This document shows, in pieces, positions 53,454 through 62,566 of a DNA stretch of 64,000 nucleotides. The notes below the pieces were generated by a model. The model was not told the DNA's origin and searched no databases. It worked only from the letters and a program-made list of their open reading frames with translations. Position 1 is the stretch's first letter; every line of letters begins with the position of its first letter. Where the stretch lies: assembly GCF_000309385.1 (NCBI RefSeq), contig NZ_JH976537.1, forward strand, positions 523,426 to 587,425, written 5' to 3'. A program made the translations under genes and the position numbers. Origin of the DNA: Nodosilinea nodulosa PCC 7104. Its GTDB lineage: Bacteria > Cyanobacteriota > Cyanobacteriia > Phormidesmidales > Phormidesmidaceae.

Positions 53454-54428
53454 ATGGCTTACGAACAGGAAAAGCAGGTGGCGATCGCCGCCGTTACCCA
53501 GGCCGCCCAGCTCTGCGAAGCGGTGCGTCAGGGTTTAGTGCCCGAAGCGATCGAAAAAAATGACAAAAGCCCCGTCACCATTGCCGACTACGGAGCCCAG
53601 GCGATTGTCTGCCATGCCCTGGCCGCCGCTTTCCCGGCCGATCCTGTCGTCGGGGAAGAAGATACCACCGACCTGCGCCAGCCCGAGGCAGCCCCGGTGC
53701 TGGCCGCCGTAACCGAGCAGGTGCAGCGCCTGCTGCCCGACACCACCGACAGCGACGTACTGCGCTTCATCGACCACGGCAACGGCAGCGTGGCCCGCCG
53801 CTACTGGACCCTCGACCCCATCGACGGCACCAAGGGCTTTTTGCGCGGTGACCAGTACGCGATCGCCCTGGCTCTGGTCGAAGACGGTGATCTCAAAGTG
53901 GGCGTGCTGGGCTGCCCCTTCCTCAGCTTCGGCGGCGAAACCGGACTGCTGCTGGTAGCCGTACGCGGCGAAGGAGCGGTCATGATGCCGCTAGCGGGCG
54001 GCTCGCCTCAGCCGCTAAAGGTGACTACCCCAGACGATACCGATCGCTTCCGCATGGTCGAAAGCGTCGAGTCGGGCCACGGCAACCTCAGCCAGCAGGC
54101 CGTCATTGCCCAGGCGGTGGGCATCACCACCGACTCCCTGCGCATGGATAGCCAGGCCAAGTACGCCGCCGTCGCCGCCGGACAGGCCGCCCTCTACCTG
54201 CGCCTGCCCTCGCCCAAAACCCCCGACTACCGCGAAAAAATCTGGGACCACGCCGCCGGGGTGCTGGTGGTCGAAGAGGCCGGTGGCAAAGTCACCGACA
54301 TGCACGGCAAGCCGCTGGATTTTGCCAGCGCCGCTCGCTTTCCCAACAACCAGGGTGTGGTCGCCAGCAACGGCAGCATCCACAATGCGGTGCTGGCCGC
54401 GCTGCGCCAGGGGGCGGTGGCCCAGTGA
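53454..54428 (+). CDS. 3'(2'),5'-bisphosphate nucleotidase (Hal2/SAL1-like)
   Basis: The ATG at 53454 is preceded by AAAGGA and gives 324 residues. The lithium-sensitive phosphatase motifs are clear: SPVTIADYGAQAIV, VVGEEDTTD, DPIDGTKGFLRGDQYAIALAL and IWDHAAGVLVVEEAGG. The enzyme hydrolyses adenosine 3',5'-bisphosphate to AMP, clearing a product of sulfate assimilation, and may act on inositol phosphates. The GTKGFLRGDQYA form is closer to Hal2/SAL1 than to bacterial CysQ as I recall. Confidence 0.88.
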   Translation: MAYEQEKQVAIAAVTQAAQLCEAVRQGLVPEAIEKNDKSPVTIADYGAQAIVCHALAAAFPADPVVGEEDTTDLRQPEAAPVLAAVTEQVQRLLPDTTDSDVLRFIDHGNGSVARRYWTLDPIDGTKGFLRGDQYAIALALVEDGDLKVGVLGCPFLSFGGETGLLLVAVRGEGAVMMPLAGGSPQPLKVTTPDDTDRFRMVESVESGHGNLSQQAVIAQAVGITTDSLRMDSQAKYAAVAAGQAALYLRLPSPKTPDYREKIWDHAAGVLVVEEAGGKVTDMHGKPLDFASAARFPNNQGVVASNGSIHNAVLAALRQGAVAQ

Positions 54429-54471
54429 AGCCCCCTGGGACCATCCTCCTTTCAGACCCTCCCCTTTTGGC

Positions 54472-54903
54472 TTAGCCGCCGTCGCTGGGGGGAAATCCGT
54501 AGAGCTGGCGCACCGACTCCTGCACCAGCACCGCCAGCGTGGCCACCCCCAGCACCGTCCCCAGGGGCGTAAACAGCAGCGCTCCGCAGGCGACACCGAC
54601 GCTAAACCAGTAGTGCCGGTGTCGCCGTAAACAGCCTCCCGAAATCGCGAGGGCGATCGCCAGCACCAGCCCGTAGACAAACAGCGATATGCCCAGCGCC
54701 ACGAAAATCAGCCCCAGGGCAAAGGGCGGCAGATCGCGATCGCCGCTGGTCACGGTTTCAGGGGCCAGCAGCACCACACCCCCGATCGCCACAAATACCA
54801 GCGGCAGCAGGGCAAAGGCCAGCACCAGCCCCGCCACCACGTAGTGCAGCACGGCCAACACCTTCAACCGTTCGACATCCGGGCTGGGGGGCGGCGGGGT
54901 CAT
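54472..54903 (-). CDS. Membrane protein of unknown function
   Basis: The ATG at 54903 (MTPPPPSPDVERLKVLAVLH) gives 143 residues; an upstream in-frame start is possible. Four hydrophobic segments are apparent (LAVLHYVVAGLVLAFALL, FALGLIFVALGISLFVYG, and two later). A basic SGGCLRRHRHYW loop lies between the second and third. No family name is assigned. It converges on the nucleotidase gene. Confidence 0.65.
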   Translation of the reverse strand: MTPPPPSPDVERLKVLAVLHYVVAGLVLAFALLPLVFVAIGGVVLLAPETVTSGDRDLPPFALGLIFVALGISLFVYGLVLAIALAISGGCLRRHRHYWFSVGVACGALLFTPLGTVLGVATLAVLVQESVRQLYGFPPSDGG

Positions 54904-55056
54904 GCCAGCGCAATTCCTGTAGATAAGTTCTCTATAGCGATTTTGCACCGCTCAGGCCGCTTGACCTAGGATTGTGTGTCTTAACATTAAGCGGGGGCGC
55001 GATCGCCTGCGGCCGCGCACAATTCCCTATCCCTTAGCACGGAGTATCCCCGCCCG

Positions 55057-55746
55057 ATGGGAAGCATCCTGGTTTCGCTGCTGCCCTACATTTTGGGCAG
55101 CGCCCTGGTGCCACTGCAAATCATCATTTTGCTGCTGCTGCTGCAAAGCCCCAACCGGGGCTTGCTCAAGGGCATTGCCTACGTGGGTGGCATGACCCTC
55201 ACCCGCCTGCTCCAGGGGGCCGCCTTTGGGCTGTGGCTGGGCGAATCTGTGGCCCTCTCGGCTGAGGAGGAGGGCAAGGGGCCGGTGGTATCTACCCTGC
55301 TGCTGGTGCTCGGACTGCTGCTGCTGGTAACCGCCTACAAAAAGTGGCGCAAACAGCCAGACCCCGACGAGCCGCCCCCCAAGTGGCTGACCGCGATCGA
55401 CAGTACCACCCCCCTGCAAGCCCTGGGTATTGGCCTGACGCTGCCGCTGATTGCCGTCAAGCTGTGGGTGTTTACCCTTAGCGCCCTGGCCACGATCGCC
55501 ACCGCGCAGCTGGGATCGCGAAATGGCGCGATCGCCTACCTTCTCTTCGTTTTACTGGCCCAGTCGCTGCTGCTGCTGCCCCTGGCCCTGCGCCTGGTAA
55601 GGCCCCAACAATCTAAGGCTAGTTTGGATCGCGCCTCTGGCTGGCTGACCGCCCACAACCGCCCCATTGTGATCGGCGTTTCCCTGGTATTTGGGCTGCT
55701 GTTTTTGCAGTCTGGCCTCAGCGGCCTGCGATCGCTGTCTGGGTAA
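55057..55746 (+). CDS. GAP family (LysE-fold-like) membrane protein
   Basis: The 229-residue protein has six predicted membrane helices in two sets of three, with SALVPLQIIILLLLLQSPNRG in the first (seen as ALVPLQIIILLL) and the central basic loop KKWRKQPDPDEPPPKW. This is the pattern of the GAP (Sap/DUF2910) proteins, which belong with LysE-type exporters. Function and substrate are unknown. It is in the same orientation as the downstream GTPase, with 71 bases between. Confidence 0.75.
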   Translation: MGSILVSLLPYILGSALVPLQIIILLLLLQSPNRGLLKGIAYVGGMTLTRLLQGAAFGLWLGESVALSAEEEGKGPVVSTLLLVLGLLLLVTAYKKWRKQPDPDEPPPKWLTAIDSTTPLQALGIGLTLPLIAVKLWVFTLSALATIATAQLGSRNGAIAYLLFVLLAQSLLLLPLALRLVRPQQSKASLDRASGWLTAHNRPIVIGVSLVFGLLFLQSGLSGLRSLSG

Positions 55747-55817
55747 ACCCGCCCCTCACCGCTGCGCCCCTTCGCTATGCTTAAGGCATTCCCTCTGCCC
55801 GCTTGCGCCCCACCCCA

Positions 55818-57386
55818 ATGCCCGCCTCCGACTCCCCCGACGCCCCACCCGCCGCCGACCCCAGCTGGGAAGAGGTCGAGGCCGAACTCGGTGATCTCGT
55901 GGCCACGGCAACGGGCATTCCCCTCGCTCTGCCCGCCGCCGACCCGGCCACCTGGGAGGCCGTGGAGCAGGAGCTGGGCGATCTGGTGCTCGACTTTCAA
56001 GACCTCCAAGACGACCTCCACTATCGCCGCGCCCAGGCGGCCCTGGGCAGTCTGGTGCAGCGGCTCAACCTCACCCCCCGCGAGCAGGCCGGGGTCGAAG
56101 ACGCGCTGGAAAACCTCAAGGGCCTGATCGACAAGCTGGAGCATACGGTGGTGCACATCGCCGCCTTTGGCCTGGTGGGGCGGGGCAAGTCATCGCTGCT
56201 CAACGCCCTGCTGGGCCAGGAGGTGTTTACCACTGGCCCCACCCACGGCGTTACCCAGGTGGTAGAGGGCAGCCGCTGGGCTGTCAGCCGCGATTCCCTG
56301 AAAGATGCCCTGGGGGAAGGCCCCCCCGACCTGCTGCGGGTTTCGCTCAAGAGCCTGGGCCAGTCGCGTATCGAGCTGATCGACACCCCTGGCCTTGACG
56401 AGGTGGATGGGGCAGACCGGGCCGCCCTGGCCCGCCGCGTGGCCGAGCAGGTCGATTTAATTCTCTTTGTGATTGCGGGCGACATTACTTGGGTCGAGTA
56501 CGAGGCCCTGCAAGCCCTGCGCCAGGCCAGCAAGCCCATGCTGCTGGTGTTCAACAAAATCGACCAGTACCCCGAGGCCGATCGCCAGACCCTCTACGAA
56601 ACCCTGCGCGATCGCCGCCTGCAAGACCTGATCTCCCCCGACGAAATCGTCATGGCCGCCGCCTCGCCCCTGGCGGTGCAGGCTACCCCCCAGCCCAACG
56701 GCACCGTCACCTACCAGACCGTGCGCGCCCAGCCCCAGGTGGACGACCTCAAGCTCAAAATTCTCGACCTTCTGCACCGCGAGGGTAAGGCCCTGGTCGC
56801 CCTCAATACGCTGATGTACGCCGAGGGGGTGAGCGGCGAAATTTTGGCCCGCAAGAAGCAGATCTGCGATCGCATTGCCGACGACACGATCTGGAACGCC
56901 ACCTTGATCAAAGCCGTGGCCGTGGCCCTCAACCCGATTACCGTAGCCGACCTGGTGGGCGGCACCGTCATCGATGTCATGCTGATTCTCAACCTGTCGC
57001 GGCTCTACGGCCTGCCCATGACCCGCCCCGCCGCCCTCAAGCTGCTCCAGCAGATCGCCCTGGGCCTGGGCGGCATTACCCTCAGCGAGCTGGCGGTGAC
57101 CCTGGGCCTCAGCTCGCTGAAGGGGATGCTGGGGGTGTCGGCAATCGCCACGGGCGGCCTGTCCCTGGCCCCCTACGTGCCGGTGGCCCTGGCCCAGGGG
57201 GGTGTGGCGGGCCTGGCCACCTACAGCATTGGCCAAATCACCAAAACCTACCTCACCAACGGGGCCACCTGGGGACCGGAGGGACCAAAAACCGTCATTG
57301 CCGAAATTCTTGACAGCCTGGATGAAACCTCAATTTTGAACCGCATCAAAGCCGAGCTGCGCGCCAAAATTGCGCCGCCAGAGTAG
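55818..57386 (+). CDS. GTPase with Era/dynamin-like G domain and C-terminal DUF697-like region
   Basis: The ATG at 55818 gives 522 residues. The N-terminus has a duplicated motif, SWEEVEAELGDLV and TWEAVEQELGDLV, 29 residues apart. The G domain starts near 110 with G1 GLVGRGKSS, a conserved Thr (PTHGVTQVV), G3 DTPGLDE and G4 NKID. The C-terminal half (about 325-500) has hydrophobic helices (AVALNPITVADLVGG, LQQIALGLGGITL) like DUF697 membrane regions. These proteins are common in cyanobacteria; membrane remodelling or signalling is inferred, not shown. Confidence 0.82.
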   Translation: MPASDSPDAPPAADPSWEEVEAELGDLVATATGIPLALPAADPATWEAVEQELGDLVLDFQDLQDDLHYRRAQAALGSLVQRLNLTPREQAGVEDALENLKGLIDKLEHTVVHIAAFGLVGRGKSSLLNALLGQEVFTTGPTHGVTQVVEGSRWAVSRDSLKDALGEGPPDLLRVSLKSLGQSRIELIDTPGLDEVDGADRAALARRVAEQVDLILFVIAGDITWVEYEALQALRQASKPMLLVFNKIDQYPEADRQTLYETLRDRRLQDLISPDEIVMAAASPLAVQATPQPNGTVTYQTVRAQPQVDDLKLKILDLLHREGKALVALNTLMYAEGVSGEILARKKQICDRIADDTIWNATLIKAVAVALNPITVADLVGGTVIDVMLILNLSRLYGLPMTRPAALKLLQQIALGLGGITLSELAVTLGLSSLKGMLGVSAIATGGLSLAPYVPVALAQGGVAGLATYSIGQITKTYLTNGATWGPEGPKTVIAEILDSLDETSILNRIKAELRAKIAPPE

Positions 57387-57397
57387 AAAAGTCTGGC

Positions 57398-58372
57398 CTA
57401 TACCCAGGTCGTCAGCGATCGCCCCGGCGGAGGCAGCACCATGCGAGTTGCCTTGGCCTGGTTGCGGCCCTGGGCCTTGGCCTGGTAGAGCGCCTGATCG
57501 GCGGTGACCACCAGATCGGAGGGCAGGTAGCTGAGCTGAGGCACTACGCTGGCCACGCCGCAGCTGATGGTGACAGTGGCGTGGGGGGCGGCGGCGTGGG
57601 GCAAACCTAAGGCCCGAACCGCCTGCACCAGGCGATCGCTGACGGCGGCGGCCCCGGCCAAGCTGGTGTTGGGTAAAACCACGGCAAACTCTTCGCCACC
57701 GTAGCGGGTGACCAGGTCGTCGGTGCAGTTAATCCCCTGGCTGAGGGCTTTGGCCACCTGCTGTAGGCAGCGATCGCCAGCGGGGTGGCCGTAGTGGTCG
57801 TTGTAGCCCTTGAAATAGTCGATGTCGCAGATGATCACCGACAAGGGCCTGCGATCGCGCCCGCCCCGCCCCCACTCTTGCAGCAAATACTCGTCAAAGC
57901 GGCGGCGGTTGGCGACCTGGGTGAGGCTGTCGATCAAGGTGAGCTGCTGGAGCTGATGGTTCGCTTCGCGCAGCCGCCGCTCTAGCCGGTGCTGGGCAAT
58001 CAGTCGCCGCACCCGCTGGCGCAGCACGGCCCAGTGAATGGGTTTGGTGATGTAGTCTGCCACCCCAATTTCAAAGGCCTGATCCACCGACTTTTCATCT
58101 TCCAGGCCGGTAATCATCAAAATTGGGGCCAGATCGCTCTGATTTGCGGCTTGCAGCCGTCGGCACACCTCAAAGCCGTCGATAACCGGCATCAGGGCAT
58201 CGAGCAGCACCAGGTCGGGCAAGTGATCCCGATACAGGTCCAGCGCCGCTTCGCCGTTGGGCGCTTCCACCACCTGGTAGCCCTCCTGCTTGAGATAGCA
58301 AGTCAGCATATGACGAATAAACGGGTCGTCGTCCGCCACTAAAATGACGGCGGCCTCAGGCTGAGCTTGCAT
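57398..58372 (-). CDS. PleD-like response regulator with GGDEF domain
   Basis: The 324-residue protein has an N-terminal REC domain (acceptor Asp58 in DLVLLDALMP, Lys110 at the end) and a C-terminal GGDEF domain (DSLTQVANRRRFDEYL, CDIDYFKGYNDHYGH, active-site GGEEF at 225-229). It probably makes c-di-GMP when phosphorylated. The inhibitory I-site position is CTDD (216-219); the usual first residue Arg is replaced by Cys, so feedback inhibition may be lost. It overlaps the upstream hybrid kinase by 17 bases, making this the likely output. Confidence 0.92.
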   Translation of the reverse strand: MQAQPEAAVILVADDDPFIRHMLTCYLKQEGYQVVEAPNGEAALDLYRDHLPDLVLLDALMPVIDGFEVCRRLQAANQSDLAPILMITGLEDEKSVDQAFEIGVADYITKPIHWAVLRQRVRRLIAQHRLERRLREANHQLQQLTLIDSLTQVANRRRFDEYLLQEWGRGGRDRRPLSVIICDIDYFKGYNDHYGHPAGDRCLQQVAKALSQGINCTDDLVTRYGGEEFAVVLPNTSLAGAAAVSDRLVQAVRALGLPHAAAPHATVTISCGVASVVPQLSYLPSDLVVTADQALYQAKAQGRNQAKATRMVLPPPGRSLTTWV

Positions 58373-60899
58373 GGCTCGCCACCTCCTGGGAAATCAGCGC
58401 GGAGTCTAGGGCGATCTTGACCAGGGCGGCGGCCTGCCGGATAGTCTCGATCTGAGGGGTGTGGCTCTGGTCGTCGCCCTGGCGCACCGTTTTTTCAAGC
58501 TCTTGGCACAGGGTCGAGAGAGGAACCGCGCCGATGGTGGCGCTGCTCGACTTTAGGGTGTGGGCCACCCGTTGCAGGGTGGCCCAATCCTGTCGCTGCT
58601 CGGCGGTGACCATCTCGGCCAAGAGCTGGTCGGAGCTCTCCAGGTAGCTCGCGATCAGATCGGCCATAAAGTTGGGGTCATTGTGCCCCAGGGCTTGCTC
58701 CAGGGCATGTAGGCTGGCCCAGTCCACGGTGGGGGAGCGGCCTGAGCCAGCCTTCAGCACGCGGGCCAAATCCTCGGAGTGAATGGGCTTGCTGATGTAG
58801 TCATCCATCCCCGCTTGCAGACATCGATCGCGATCGCCCTGCATGGCGTTGGCGGTCATGGCCACAATGCGCGGTCGACGGGTCGGCCAGCGCTGGAGAA
58901 TCTGCTGGGTAGCAACCAGGCCATCCATTTCGGGCATTTGCACATCCATCAGCACCAGATCGTAGGGCTGCCGCTCAAGGGTGGCCAGCACCTCCAGGCC
59001 GTTGGCGGCTACGTCGGCCCGATAGCCCAGGCGCTGCAACATTTTCAGGGCAACTTTTTGGTTTACCAGGTTGTCTTCGGCCAGCAAAATACGCTGGGGA
59101 CACCGTTGCCCCAGGCTGTGGTCAAACTGAGGCGGCCGGTCCATAGCTGTTGTCAGTCGGTGGCAGCCTGGGTCATTCCCAGCGCGGGTCGCCGGGGGGG
59201 AAGGGGCAAGCTGAGCGGGCAGAGTGACATAGAAGGTCGAGCCCACGCCCTCAACGCTATCGACCCAAAGCTCGCCCCCCATCAGGGCGCAGAGGCGCTG
59301 AGCAATGACCAGGCCTAGGCCAGTACCACCAAACTGCCGGGTAGTGGATGCATCGACCTGGCTGAAGGGCTGAAACAGTCGGTGCAGGCGGTCCGCCGGA
59401 ATGCCAATGCCGGTATCATTGACGGCGATTTGCAGGGTCATCGGGGCACTGGTTGCGGTGTCTAGGGCCGCTGCCGCTGCCCCGGCAGGCTGGGCTTCGA
59501 CGGAGACCGTCACCGTTCCCTGGGGGGTAAATTTGATGGCGTTGTGTACCAGGTTAACCAGCACCTGGCGCAGGCGACTGGCATCGCCCCGTAGGTGTTG
59601 GGGCACGTCGGCGGGGAGCAGGTAGGTCAGCCCTAGCCCTTTTTCGACGGCTTTGGCGGTCAGCAGGCTGAGGGCGTCTTCGATGCAGGCGCGCAGATCA
59701 AAGGGCTGGATCTCTAGCTCTAGCTTGCCCGACTCGATTTTGGAGAAATCGAGAATGTCATTGATGATGGTGAGCAGCGTGCTGCCCGCGTGGTGGGTGA
59801 TCTCTGCAAAGTCGCGCTGCTCGTCACTGAGGGGGGTGTTGAGCAGGAGGCCAGTCATGCCGATCACCGCGTTGAGGGGGGTGCGAATTTCGTGACTCAT
59901 CATGGCCAGAAACTCGCCCTTGGCCTGGTTGGCGGCGTCGGCGTCGCGGCGGGCCTGCTCCAGGTCGTGGAGATGCTGCTGAAGCTGCGCTTCGGTTCGT
60001 TTGCGATCGCTAATGTCGGTCTGAATGCCCACAAAGTGAGTGAGCTGGCCCTCAGGATCGTACAGAGGCGAAATGGTGATCTGGTTCCAGAACGGTTGAT
60101 CGGTTTTGCGGTAGTTGATCACTTCCACCGTGCAGTCTTTGCCCTCGGCGATGGCCTGGCGCAGGGTATCTAGGCCGGGCTGGTGGCGATCGCTCCGCTG
60201 TAAAAACCGACAGTTTTGGCCCAGGGCCTCAGCCTCGGTGTAGCCGGTAATGCGCTCAAAGGATGGGTTGGTGTAAATGATTGGGTTGCCGGGCCGACGG
60301 GCATCGGTAATGACAATGCCGCTGCTGCTGGCGGCGATCGCCCGTTCTTGCAGGCGCAGGGTTTCTTCCAGGCGGCGGCGCTCGGCCTCCGCCTGGCGCA
60401 TCTGTTCGATCTGGTAGTGCAGCTCTAGCTGGGCCACCACCTGGATCGCCAGCATCGTCAAGGCTTCTCGCTGGCTGGTCGTGAGCTGCCGCGACACCCG
60501 ATCGAGCACGCAGAGGGTGCCCAGGGCGTAGCCGTCGGCGGTGATCAGCGGCATGCCCGCGTAAAAGCGAATGTAGGGCGCGCTGGTGACCAGCGGATTG
60601 TCGTAAAAGCGCCTGTCTTTTAGGGCGTCGGGCACCTCCAGCAGCTTGGGCTGCAAAATCGCGTGGGCGCAAAAGGCAATATCTCGACTCGTCTCAGTGG
60701 CGTCGATACCCAGACGGGCCTTCCACCACTGCCGCTGCTGGTCGATCAGGCTGATCAGGGCCATGGGCGCATCGCAGATCATGGCCGCCAGCCGGGTCAG
60801 GTTGTCAAACCCCTCCGCCGGGGGCGTGTCAAGAATGCAGTAGCGATCTAGAGCCTGCAATCGGCAGGCTTCGTGGGGGGGTAGGGGTGCAGAATGCAT
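58356..60899 (-). CDS. LOV-containing hybrid histidine kinase (GAF-LOV-HK-REC-HPt)
   Basis: The 847-residue protein has an N-terminal GAF domain (about 25-160), then a PAS domain of LOV type (about 185-298). The photoactive motif is GQNCRFLQ with Cys230, plus later NYRK, PFWN and GIQ residues typical of flavin contacts. The kinase has His336 (SHEIRTPL), N-box NAIKFTP and G-boxes DTGIGI and GTGLGL. A REC domain (Asp652, MDVQMPEMDG) and an HPt domain (His780, AHTLKSSS) follow. Blue-light sensing is inferred from the LOV residues. It overlaps the downstream REC-GGDEF gene, indicating a shared transcript. Confidence 0.9.
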   Translation of the reverse strand: MHSAPLPPHEACRLQALDRYCILDTPPAEGFDNLTRLAAMICDAPMALISLIDQQRQWWKARLGIDATETSRDIAFCAHAILQPKLLEVPDALKDRRFYDNPLVTSAPYIRFYAGMPLITADGYALGTLCVLDRVSRQLTTSQREALTMLAIQVVAQLELHYQIEQMRQAEAERRRLEETLRLQERAIAASSSGIVITDARRPGNPIIYTNPSFERITGYTEAEALGQNCRFLQRSDRHQPGLDTLRQAIAEGKDCTVEVINYRKTDQPFWNQITISPLYDPEGQLTHFVGIQTDISDRKRTEAQLQQHLHDLEQARRDADAANQAKGEFLAMMSHEIRTPLNAVIGMTGLLLNTPLSDEQRDFAEITHHAGSTLLTIINDILDFSKIESGKLELEIQPFDLRACIEDALSLLTAKAVEKGLGLTYLLPADVPQHLRGDASRLRQVLVNLVHNAIKFTPQGTVTVSVEAQPAGAAAAALDTATSAPMTLQIAVNDTGIGIPADRLHRLFQPFSQVDASTTRQFGGTGLGLVIAQRLCALMGGELWVDSVEGVGSTFYVTLPAQLAPSPPATRAGNDPGCHRLTTAMDRPPQFDHSLGQRCPQRILLAEDNLVNQKVALKMLQRLGYRADVAANGLEVLATLERQPYDLVLMDVQMPEMDGLVATQQILQRWPTRRPRIVAMTANAMQGDRDRCLQAGMDDYISKPIHSEDLARVLKAGSGRSPTVDWASLHALEQALGHNDPNFMADLIASYLESSDQLLAEMVTAEQRQDWATLQRVAHTLKSSSATIGAVPLSTLCQELEKTVRQGDDQSHTPQIETIRQAAALVKIALDSALISQEVASHASSA

Positions 60900-61005
60900 G
60901 GGCCATTGCCCTCAGGGTAGTGATGTGGGCGGCGTGGGCCAGAGAATCGCAGCGAGCGAGGAGATGCGCATTCTTCAGGGTACCCACAGCGGCGGAGCGG
61001 CTGCT

Positions 61006-61098
61006 ATAGCCGTAGCCAGTCTGGTGAGGACAGTTTCCCTAAGACCGTTTGGGCGATCGACTGTCTCTGGATGTCCTCACCTAAAGGACTGTGGCTAT
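61006..61098. repeat. 93-bp inverted-repeat (MITE-like) element
   Basis: Arms of about 27 bases, starting ATAGCC and ending GAGGACA on the left and inverse on the right, pair with a few mismatches, around a 39-base centre containing GGGCGATCGAC. No gene is inside. It has the form of a non-autonomous small element. It lies in the region upstream of the LOV kinase. Confidence 0.7.
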
Positions 61099-61334
61099 AT
61101 ATCCCTGGCGCGCCGTTGGTCACTCCATCGGTTCCCCGAGCTGGCCCAACCCAAAGGGCGATCGACCCGGATGGGGTGGTGATGCCTTAGAGGGCGTTTG
61201 AAACGTAATCTGCTGTAGCTTTAGCCATCTGCTGATCCCCCCTGCCCCCTTAAAAAGGGGGGTTAAACGTCCCCCTTTTTATAGACGCTTGCGGCTTCCC
61301 GCAGGGTAGGGGGATTTAGCGATTATCTTGATTG
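61099..61334. other. Gene-free repeats between MITE-like element and IS110 transposase
   Basis: This stretch holds CCCCCTT...AAGGGGG (61245-61261), a second CCCCCTTTTT run (61271-61280) and GGTAGGGGGATTTAG near 61306. These are low-complexity small repeats often found in cyanobacterial intergenic DNA. The IS110 downstream end should lie here or just after, but I could not fix it. Confidence 0.5.
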
Positions 61335-62354
<1,020 letters not shown>

Positions 62355-62530
62355 TCATCACTCGACCTTGTTCGATGCGGGTTCATGACCCTGGCGATTT
62401 TTCGAGCTGTTGACAAATGGCAGAACGGCGACCTGGACTAAATCTCGGTTTCTAGAACCGGGGGGAGATCGGTCTACCGTCCTGCTGCTTAAAATACAAG
62501 GGGGATCTCCACTTTTGCTACAAAAATAGG
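62355..62530 (-). ncRNA. Candidate IS110 bridge RNA region
   Basis: The non-coding stretch directly upstream of the IS110 transposase, on the same strand, is where some IS110 elements encode the bridge RNA. CGGTT (62451-62455) and AACCG (62457-62461) can pair, and there are matching GGGGGA/TCCCCC runs near 62462 and 62502. A weak reading frame here is not credible as a gene. This is inference from family position only. Confidence 0.3.
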
Positions 62531-62566
62531 ACTTTTCAAACATCCTCTTAACCCCGGCCAAAGCCC

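Noticed and set aside
60900-61334. tRNA or riboswitch in gaps over 300 bases
   Set aside because: I looked for cloverleaf arms, the TTCGA-type T-loop and known leader motifs in this and the other gene-free gaps and found none.
62358-62561. Short frame upstream of IS110 transposase
   Set aside because: No similarity to any family; the segment is better explained as the IS non-coding end.
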